NCBI GenBank assembly: GCA_016098155.1
Contig: JAAAJB010000816.1
Location: 1-11,781 of the forward strand
From: Actinomortierella ambigua
Taxonomy: Eukaryota > Mortierellomycota > Mortierellomycetes > Mortierellales > Mortierellaceae
Length of the DNA: 11,781 nt
Direction: 5' to 3'
Shown here: positions 1 to 6,132 of the stretch, one piece after another
Position numbering within the stretch: position 1 is the first letter of the stretch
Layout of the letters: every line of letters begins with the position of its first letter
Position numbers and translations under genes: made by a program
The notes under the pieces: generated by a model
Database searches by the model: none
Seen by the model: the letters and a program-made list of their open reading frames with translations, nothing else
Told to the model about the DNA's origin: nothing

Positions 1-91
1 CGCCCAGCACGCTGGTAGCAACAGCAATGGGGGGGGGAGAAGGGGGAGAGAGGATGAATGGCAACAAGGACAGCCAAGGGTGGTGGTGGAA

Positions 92-134
92 GGGTTGGGG
101 GTAGGTGGGTAAGTGGGTAAGTGGGTAAGTGGGT
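92..134 (+). repeat. G-rich 8-bp tandem repeat with G-quadruplex potential
   Basis: The unit GTGGGTAA is repeated 3.75 times at 105-134. This places four GGG runs (107-109, 115-117, 123-125, 131-133) exactly 5 bases apart, each loop reading TAAGT. Two further G runs lie just upstream (92-94 and 97-101). This fits the classical pattern for an intramolecular G-quadruplex on the + strand. The unit is not a canonical TTAGGG telomere repeat. Confidence 0.75.
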
Positions 135-308
135 GGATGATGTCGCGGATGCTAGGAGAGGAAAGGAGCAGGGGTTGAATAGGGTTTGTGTATGTACTTG
201 TGGAGGAGGGGGGGGGGCCAAAATCTTACAAGGAACCTGGTTTTCGTGACAGCGGCGCAAATTGCTGAAAACGAAATGTGTGGTGAGCAAGAGAAGGGCT
301 GAACGAGC

Positions 309-351
309 AGGGAGAGGAAGAGAAGGAAAGAAGGAGGGAAAAAAGAAGAAG
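309..351 (+). repeat. 43-base uninterrupted polypurine run
   Basis: Every base from 309 to 351 is A or G, with no regular unit. It is one of several such runs on the + strand left of the ENT gene. Such tracts are common upstream of fungal genes when read as CT on the coding strand and can form triplex DNA. I infer it belongs to the promoter of a - strand gene to the left. Confidence 0.6.
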
Positions 352-844
352 TCGAAAGCTCAAAGAGGTCACCACGGCTTTTTTGGTCGAACTACGAGTG
401 GAATGTCAGATTAGGGGGGAGTGAGGAGTGAGAAAACGAAGAAAGGATGACCTGACGCGCACAATGGTTGCTAGAGTGAAGGTGAAGAGAGAAAAAGAAA
501 AAGAAAGAGAAAGGTACCAGAGCAGCAGGAGGGGCGCAAATTATGAGGAGGTGAGGGCACGCCGCAAGGACGACGACAACAACAAAAAAAGGAGCCAGGT
601 CAAGTTGGGATGTCTTTCTGTCATCCGTCCTGTGATGGAGGGTGACTGAAGGTTAGGATGACATGTGTACGAGCCAACGACGAAAACAAAGGGCACAGAG
701 ACGGACATTTCTTGGCCAGGAGAGAGGGGCGTCTCTATGTGTGCGTGTCTGTGTGTGCCTTCATTCTGCACCCAAGAACCCAAACGCAACAACAGCTAAA
801 ATAACTGCCAGCCGAACAGGAGAGAATTGACCCTCCCAAATGGT

Positions 845-870
845 CTGAGAGGTCGCACGGTGCCTCTCAG
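845..870. repeat. Inverted repeat, 8-bp stem
   Basis: CTGAGAGG (845-852) is followed by a 10-base spacer and its exact reverse complement CCTCTCAG (863-870). It lies in the island of balanced base composition at 760-1080. It could be a hairpin in a leader RNA or a dimeric protein-binding site. The sequence alone does not decide this. Confidence 0.5.
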
Positions 871-912
871 CTTCCCATCGTTGCTGCTGAAGCCATTGAG
901 AAGCCTATGACC

Positions 913-932
913 TGAGCATCAAAATATGCTCA
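913..932. repeat. Inverted repeat, 7-bp stem
   Basis: TGAGCAT (913-919) and ATGCTCA (926-932) are perfect reverse complements around the 6-base loop CAAAAT. It is 42 bases after the inverted repeat at 845-870. No snoRNA C/D or H/ACA boxes, Sm site or pol III boxes that I recognise accompany the pair. Confidence 0.5.
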
Positions 933-1460
933 AAGCTGTTTGGAGGATCTGCTCTCATGAGCCGTCGTCCTTCTCTGTCTTCACTGCTGTGCCTGGATGT
1001 TGAGCAATGCACCTGCACCGAGGGGTGATCAGGCCAGTCCTTTAAAATCAGCAGCACACAACATCAACCGATGCGAGAACACACAGGGGGGAGGAGTAAG
1101 AGTGTAGGTGAGAAGAGTAAGAAGGAGGCATGCGAGGGGGAAGGAACTTGAAAAAAAAACACCGTGTACAAATGGAGACCAGTGGAGGGAAAGCGCGAAA
1201 GGGGTCGCAGGAGTTACGGCAGAGGGTGAGGAGAGGAGAGGAAAAAAAAAAAAGACAAGCCTGCCAAATTTAGTCGGAAGAAAGGAGGCATCTGCAACCT
1301 GCTGGTTATCGAAGGATGCCCCAAGTACTCGCAGACAGTAGCAGTTGCTTCCAATAGCCCTCTTGTCGCATTCACTGCGGCAGAATTCCACGTTCGCTGT
1401 TGGTGGGATATGAAGATGGCATTGTATGATCCCCTGATATCAAAAAATAACAACAAAGCT

Positions 1461-1476
1461 AGGGGTGCCCACCCCT
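1461..1476. promoter_or_regulatory. Palindrome made of two stress-element-like AGGGG cores
   Basis: AGGGGTG (1461-1467) and CACCCCT (1470-1476) form a perfect inverted repeat with 2 bases between. Each half holds AGGGG/CCCCT, the core of the fungal stress response element bound by Msn2/4-type C2H2 zinc fingers (established in yeast). The palindromic pairing suggests a protein-binding site, but no gene can be tied to it in this window. Confidence 0.35.
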
Positions 1477-1602
1477 CCTCCTTTTCTGGCCCGAGCTAAA
1501 GTTTCGGATGGCGAAAAAGGGTCTTCTTTCAAGAGAGAAATGAAACTATATCGTGGAGGCCCTTTCAAGCGATCTCCTTGTGCCGACGACAGCTCGCTGC
1601 AC

Positions 1603-1622
1603 ATGCCGGGAATGGCCGGCAT
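1603..1622. repeat. Inverted repeat, 7-bp GC-rich stem
   Basis: ATGCCGG (1603-1609) and CCGGCAT (1616-1622) are perfect reverse complements around GAATGG. It sits in the second non-purine-biased island (1290-1650). Its function is unknown. There is no T run on either side, so a terminator is unlikely. Confidence 0.45.
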
Positions 1623-2227
1623 AGTCATCAAGTCATTCTAGATGGCTTGCGTGCAGAGACAGGTAGAAAGCAACGGCTGGAAGAACAAAAAAGCGCAAGC
1701 ACAGCAGAACAGAGGGGTGACAGGGAGAGAGAGAGAGATATGATGCTGAGTGTTCAATAGTGGGTGGGCCTGGTGCTGTCTCCTTGACTTTAGTCCACTA
1801 CAGTCGTCTGTTGAGCAGGAGAAGGAAGCAGCATAGCATCGGTCGTGGAGAGAGGTTCAGGAGTCGGGCAGTCGTCCCCTGACACGACTCATTTGTCAAC
1901 TGGGGTAGAAAGGGGTGGAGGAAGTTGGGACCGATGGAGGTCGAGTCTGTATGCCATTGGCCTACCACGACAGTGGACTCGAGAACGAGAGAAAAGTAGA
2001 GAAGAGTGAGCGAAAAGGAGAGAAAAGGGGGGAGGGGATACATGGCATACTGGTTTATCGCCTGGTTATTCTTGTTCCTGCCACCACTGACTAGAAGCGT
2101 TGCCATTGTTGTTTAATGCGCCTCTTTATCTCCTCAAAAAACAAAAGCTCCCCGTAGTTGCTGTAGATGACAAACGACGGACGTTAGAAGGGAAGGTGAA
2201 TGAGAGCAAGAGGGGGTGCAAGGCACG

Positions 2228-2244
2228 CCTCGAGGAACTCGAGG
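2228..2244. promoter_or_regulatory. Paired CTCGAG inverted repeat upstream of the ENT gene
   Basis: CCTCGAG (2228-2234), spacer GAA, then CTCGAGG (2238-2244) form a perfect 7-bp inverted repeat in which each half also contains the palindrome CTCGAG. It lies about 360 bp before the ENT start codon. The arrangement suits a dimeric transcription factor; which one is not known. Confidence 0.35.
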
Positions 2245-2501
2245 GTTCTCAAGAGGCATATACATGGCCACATGGATGAGAGATGCTGACAAAGTGTCTA
2301 CGTAGGAAGCCATAAGACGCGCGTAATTTGATTTTTTTTTTCGCGCTTTGTCTCATCATTATTGTGTCGATTCGTGTGGGTCTGCTGATCCAATCATGAA
2401 TTGGAAGGCTCTCACGGTCTTTGACGAGTTTGGGGACTCAGCCCTTTGCGCCAGCAGGGCGTGTGCTGCTCTGCTCTACTCTTCTCGCTCATTCTCTCTT
2501 A

Positions 2502-2511
2502 ACAGTACTGT
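2502..2511. promoter_or_regulatory. ACAGTACTGT palindrome in the ENT leader
   Basis: A perfect 10-bp palindrome lies 92 bases before the ENT start codon, in a CT-rich stretch typical of fungal promoters and leaders. The same ACAGTAC core occurs twice more in a tight repeat at 9406-9424. The role is unproven. Confidence 0.25.
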
Positions 2512-2602
2512 ACTTGTATTCCCACTAGCCGCTCAGCACACATCTTTGTTGCTCTCCCTCCGCTTCCTCATCCTCAAACAACAGCACAACTCATCCTCCG
2601 TC

Positions 2603-4835
2603 ATGGCAACCATCGACGAGCGGACCCCGCTGTGGCCCCAGAACCAGTCGCCTACGTTCTACAATCACAATGGACGAGGTGTCCAAGACGACGGTGATGG
2701 CCATGAGCATTCCACCACCTGCTTTGACATTGGCCCTCCTAAAGACCCTTGGCATCTCTCCTACTGGATCATGGTCGTTCAGGGCACCGCCATGTTACTG
2801 CCGTGGAATGGTAGGGTCTTTTTTTTTTCGAAGCAAAAGAACAAGGCCAGAGCGACACTACTGAAGACCGACGCTTTTCTAGTGTTCTCGATTTACTGAC
2901 TACCACTACCTGCATTCATTGTCTTTACTAGTCTTTATTACTGCCAACGGCTTCTTCCAGCTCAGATTCAAAGGGTCTCCGTATGAGTCAAACTTTCAAA
3001 ACTACTTCTCTGTCGCGTTCATGGGGACGGCCCTGCTTGTTGTCGGCAGTTCGATTATGATTCAGAAGAAGGTATTTCAACCAGTCGCCCCTATCCCTCG
3101 GGCCTTTAACAAAGAGAGAGAGAGAGAGAGAGAGGGTGCGAGAGGATAGGGAGAAGACGAGACTTACCCAGAGGGTCAAGGCCTCCGACTGGCTTCTCAT
3201 CTGCGTTATCTCCTCGCTCCTAACAATGGCTCTCAAAGGGCCCATCTTGGTATCAGGCTCATCGTGCATGGCCTCAAAGGGCAAGGAAAGGTGTCTAACA
3301 ACCGTTTGATATTGTTACGTCCTCAAAAAAAAAAAAAAGACACCCTCAACCACACATATCATTGGTGGCCTGCTGCTCAATACCTTTGTCTTCCTTAGCA
3401 TCATGATCTCGATCCAGTCTAGTCGTGTGATCGACCCAACCACGTACTTCTTCTTTGTCTTGACGATGCTCTCGCTCACGGCCATCTCGACGTCGATTGT
3501 ACAGAATGGCATGTTTGGATTGGCATCCAAGTTCACTGGGCACCACGTTCAGGGCGTTGTGCTGTAAGTCTCTATCTATTTTTCCTGTTTCGAACAGAGA
3601 GGACACGCGGGTCACTAAATCTGCAGGGTAGGAAAGAATGCTGTTCGTCCTGCTGATCGATGCATCAACTTTTGCCATATCCCCGTCTCCTCCACTTTAG
3701 TGGCCAGGGTGTTGCTGGTGCTGGCGTCGCCATTTCTCAGATCGTTACCCAGGTTATTTCGCCTCCCAAGAACCCACTCCAACCAATGGGCGTGTTTTTT
3801 AGTAGCGACGGTGGTCATGGCAGGAGGCGCGAGGGACTGGAACATTCGGCTTTCCTCTACTTTTCTGTCGCAATGGGCTTCACTCTCTTTGCGGTTCTGG
3901 CACAGGCACTGCTGACTCGCCTCCCAATTTACGGGTACTATATGGAGGAGCGGCCCAGGCAACCTATCCAGTTCATCTCGGCTGACGACAATGACAACGA
4001 CGATGGCGATAACGAAACCGACCGATTGCTTCATGCGCGTCGCAACTCGGTTAGCACAGTGGATACAATGGTGACCACAGCAACCATCACGCCCTCTGTT
4101 GTTGCCGAGCAGAATCGCCGCTACCAAGAGGAGCAGCAGCATCAAGAGGAGCACGATCGGAGACGTCACATCCGAGAGTCCAGCCTGGGGGCGGTTGCAC
4201 TTGCCACGGAAGAAAGTGCCACACGTCTTATGGAGGAGCTCTACCCCAAGAAGAAGAAGCATCCGCTCTTGATCCTCTATATTTCGATTTCCATCACCTT
4301 TGGCCTGACCTTGTCCCTCTTTCCGTCCATTTCAGCTCTGGTCGAGTCCACAAACACGGACCCTAATCGATCAAGAATTTTTGGCGATCTATTTACCCCC
4401 TTACACTTTTTGCTCTACAACCTCGGCGACTGGCTCGGCAAGGGCCTTCCTTCTTTCCCCTGGTTCACACCCAACCTGATCCTCCCGACGCACCGTCAAC
4501 ACTTTACCTACTTGGCAAGTGCCTTTCTGCGAATTGGCTTCATTCCGCTCTTCCTGAGTGCCAATTTACCGGTGGCAGCCGACAAGCGTTTGATCCCATT
4601 GTGGATTACCCAAGATGAAATCTGGTTCATTACTATATTCATTTTTGCGTTGACTAACGGCTATCTTGGGTGCATCATCATGATGGTCGGTCCTTCTTGT
4701 GTACTGGGAGGCGAGAACAAGGCACGCGCAGGGATCAAGCTCGGTTTCTGGCTTTCGTTCGGTCTGGCTCTCGGCTCTGTGGCCAGCTTTGGCGTGCGCG
4801 CGCTGATGTGCAGCCGAGGTGGCTGCGTAGTATAG
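2603..4835 (+). CDS. Equilibrative nucleoside transporter (ENT/SLC29 family), four exons
   Basis: The likely role is transport of nucleosides or nucleobases across the plasma, vacuolar or another membrane; yeast FUN26 and human ENT1 are the known relatives. My exons are 2603-2810, 2932-3071, 3340-3563 and 3701-4835, giving 568 residues and 11 hydrophobic segments, the usual ENT number. Family hallmarks are LLPWN followed by FITA across the first junction (residues 65-73), GQGVAGAG (192-199), GDWLGKGLP (433-441), LRIGFIPLFL (467-476) and TNGYLG...MMVGP (509-521). A hydrophilic loop at about 265-376, with acidic and Q/E/H/R-rich parts, separates segments 6 and 7. Intron 1 (2811-2931) has a TACTGAC branch site at 2894-2900. 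Intron 3 (3564-3700) starts GTAAGT and ends TTTAG. Intron 2 (3072-3339) is inferred from alignment: residues PST then HIIGG correspond to the PQSVRILGS region of human ENT1. It has a CTAAC branch site at 3295-3299 but an unusual AAG acceptor after 14 A. The start codon has purine at -3 and G at +4. The frame is open upstream to an ATG at 2348, which I reject. The family call is sure; the intron 2 model is moderate. Confidence 0.92.
3113..3134 (+). repeat. (AG)11 microsatellite inside ENT intron 2
   Basis: Eleven AG units, 41 bases after the intron 2 donor. The tract is purine-rich on the coding strand, so it cannot act as a polypyrimidine tract for a nearby acceptor. Length variation here would not alter the protein if the long-intron model is right. 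Confidence 0.85.
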
Positions 4836-4856
4836 AGCGTATATTATCCCAATCGA

Positions 4857-4862
4857 CATAAA
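4857..4862 (+). terminator. Possible poly(A) signal of the ENT gene
   Basis: CATAAA, one base from the AATAAA consensus, lies 22 bases after the ENT stop codon, at the edge of the trinucleotide repeats. The region is short, so the 3' end must fall near here or inside the repeats and the converging gene. Confidence 0.35.
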
Positions 4863-4867
4863 CAAAT

Positions 4868-4940
4868 GATGATGACGATGATGAAGAAGAAGAGGAAGAA
4901 GAAAAAGGAAGGTGGTGGTGGTGGTGGTGGTGGTGGTGGT
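4868..4940 (+). repeat. Three adjoining trinucleotide repeats between convergent genes
   Basis: The 178-bp spacer between the ENT and MTRFR stop codons contains a GAT/GAC run (about 4868-4880), a GAA/GAG run (about 4881-4904) and a pure (GGT)10 (4911-4940). All are purine-rich on the + strand. Both 3' untranslated regions must cross or end in this tract. The long frames seen here in other directions (runs of H, G or S) are translations of the repeats, not genes. Confidence 0.9.
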
Positions 4941-4955
4941 GCATTTGCATGCGTG

Positions 4956-4961
4956 TTTATT
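4956..4961 (-). terminator. Poly(A) signal AATAAA of the MTRFR-like gene
   Basis: TTTATT on the + strand is AATAAA on the - strand, 52 bases downstream of the MTRFR stop codon. It is followed on the - strand by the ACC side of the trinucleotide repeat. Confidence 0.6.
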
Positions 4962-5013
4962 GTGCTAAGAGCTCGAAAACGGCGCATATACTATACAGGG
5001 ACAAAGAGTGACT

Positions 5014-5973
5014 CTACTTCTTGGACTTTCGTCTTGATGGCTTCTTATTGTCCATGGCTAATATATCGTCAAGGGTCATTGCGGAGAGGTCAAGTGGTTC
5101 GCATACTCCCGCAGCGGGGGTGGTAGTGGTGTTACTAGTAGTAGTGGTTGATGTTGATGGAGCCCTTGCTTCCTTGTCGCCTACCTCCTCCGACTCTTTG
5201 CTTGCGGTCGCATACTTTTTAGCCGATTTGCGCGCTGCTCGTCTTTTCTTGTTGCGAATCTTCTCTGCCTTCTTTGCACGCTTAGACAGGTTACCATTGT
5301 AATACTCATCAAGCCGAGCGATCAAGATCCGGCGGGCCAGCTTGCGGTTTTGAGGCAGGGAGCGAGTCGCCTGGCATTGAACAACGATGCCTGTCTCGTA
5401 GTGCTTCAACTCGACGTTGCTGTTGGTCTTGTTGATTTTTTGCCCGCCATTCCCACCACCCTTGATGAACCGTTCCCGAAAGTCAGAGTCTTGCAAGATG
5501 ATCTCCTTGTAGACATGGTTTTGCTCGGCAGCGCGCTGTGGAGTTGCATTCTTGGTATGGATGACAACGATGCCTTCATTGGATTCTGGATCAAACCCTT
5601 CGTCGTCTCCCTCGTCGTCTCCCTCGTCATCGTCATCGTCATCGTCCCCGTCTTCCGCCTCGCTGTCACTGCCTGCTTGATCCTCTGGTCCTCTTGTGAG
5701 TATTGCTTCTGAAGAGATGAACGAAGTAGCAGCGGCAGCAGAGCGTGCTCTCTTTGCTTCTGCAGCTGCAGCGATGGCCATATCACGTCCTGGGCCTGGG
5801 CGGAGGAAACCTTGGGAGGTGAGCCAGGAGGTAGTGAATGGCAATCGTTGGTGTGGAATCCGTACCGATGAGCGAGTCCATGAGGTTGCTTCTCTGCATG
5901 CCGTTGCTCTTGATGGAGTCAGGGATCGTGCTGCGACGTTGTGAGTCAAGGTCCGAGCTGTGTGTCGCCACAT
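5014..5973 (-). CDS. Mitochondrial ribosome-rescue factor, MTRFR/C12orf65/Rso55 type (RF-1 domain, GGQ)
   Basis: The protein should hydrolyse peptidyl-tRNA on stalled mitochondrial ribosomes, releasing the unfinished chain. I predict 319 residues in one exon. The first 50 or so residues from MWRHTARTLTH are rich in R, S and T and have almost no acid, as in a mitochondrial targeting sequence. An acidic stretch (about 105-128, mostly D/E/G) follows. The RF-1 domain is about 156-226, with the catalytic GGQ at 176-178 (5440-5448) in GNGGQKINKT, then ETGIVVQCQATRS and NRKLARR. These match MTRFR/Rso55 rather than ICT1. A lysine/arginine-rich tail (227-256) is typical of the family and contacts the ribosome. 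The STAT-like low-complexity tail ends in SRRKSKK. I chose the ATG at 5973 because it has A at -3 and opens the presequence; an in-frame ATG at 6090 would add 39 residues. It converges on the ENT gene and lies 159 bp downstream of the START gene stop. Confidence 0.9.
   Translation of the reverse strand: MWRHTARTLTHNVAARSLTPSRATACREATSWTRSSVRIPHQRLPFTTSWLTSQGFLRPGPGRDMAIAAAAEAKRARSAAAATSFISSEAILTRGPEDQAGSDSEAEDGDDDDDDDEGDDEGDDEGFDPESNEGIVVIHTKNATPQRAAEQNHVYKEIILQDSDFRERFIKGGGNGGQKINKTNSNVELKHYETGIVVQCQATRSLPQNRKLARRILIARLDEYYNGNLSKRAKKAEKIRNKKRRAARKSAKKYATASKESEEVGDKEARAPSTSTTTTSNTTTTPAAGVCEPLDLSAMTLDDILAMDNKKPSRRKSKK
5590..5661 (-). repeat. Acidic coding repeat in the MTRFR-like gene
   Basis: A run of GAC/GAT/GAG codons encodes a D/E-rich stretch. 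It includes a 12-base unit encoding D-E-G-D that is repeated imperfectly. It lies between the presequence and the catalytic domain. Slippage in this tract would keep the frame only in steps of three bases. Confidence 0.8.
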
Positions 5974-6123
5974 GGTTGTAATTGATGCACAAAAACGATT
6001 CGGTCCGACAAACGCAGCACGGAAGAGTCGTGTGCGCCACCAAAAATCCACCTCTGTCCATTTTCCATGCTGCCCCCCCACACGAGACAAGCTCCTTCCT
6101 TTCCTTTTTTTTTTATGATGTGC

Positions 6124-6129
6124 TTTATT
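6124..6129 (-). terminator. Poly(A) signal AATAAA of the START gene
   Basis: AATAAA on the - strand begins 3 bases after the TAA stop codon of the START gene. Its 3' untranslated region may therefore be very short, which fits the 159-bp gap to the next start codon on the same strand. Confidence 0.55.
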
Positions 6130-6132
6130 TGG

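Larger units (their letters stand above)
1..2347. other. Purine-rich intergenic DNA, no supported gene
   Basis: I see no gene that I can support in this 2.3 kb. The + strand is heavily purine-rich, with G runs (29-37, 208-217), long A/G runs (309-351, 484-513, 2012-2038) and a GA microsatellite (1725-1738). Read on the - strand this is CT-rich, the usual look of upstream DNA in the right half of this window as well, so it may be the promoter and leader of a - strand gene lying left of base 1 (inference). Two islands, about 760-1080 and 1290-1650, lack the purine bias and hold inverted repeats; they could be leader exons, but no family is recognisable. All open frames here are short and low in complexity. 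Confidence 0.5.

Noticed and set aside
105..134. Interstitial telomere repeat
   Set aside because: The unit GTGGGTAA is 8 bp and does not match TTAGGG or a telomere unit I can name. Only 3.75 copies are present.
2348..2602. In-frame N-terminal extension of the ENT protein from an ATG at 2348
   Set aside because: The added 85 residues are encoded by CT-rich leader-like DNA and have no ENT counterpart. The ATG at 2603 has a good context and gives a typical short N-terminus.
3615..4262. Open frame of 215 codons on the - strand
   Set aside because: It is antisense to the last ENT exon and has no features of its own.
5350..5712. Hydrophobic open frame on the + strand
   Set aside because: It is antisense to the MTRFR gene. 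The Val/Ile-rich part is the complement of the acidic codon run.
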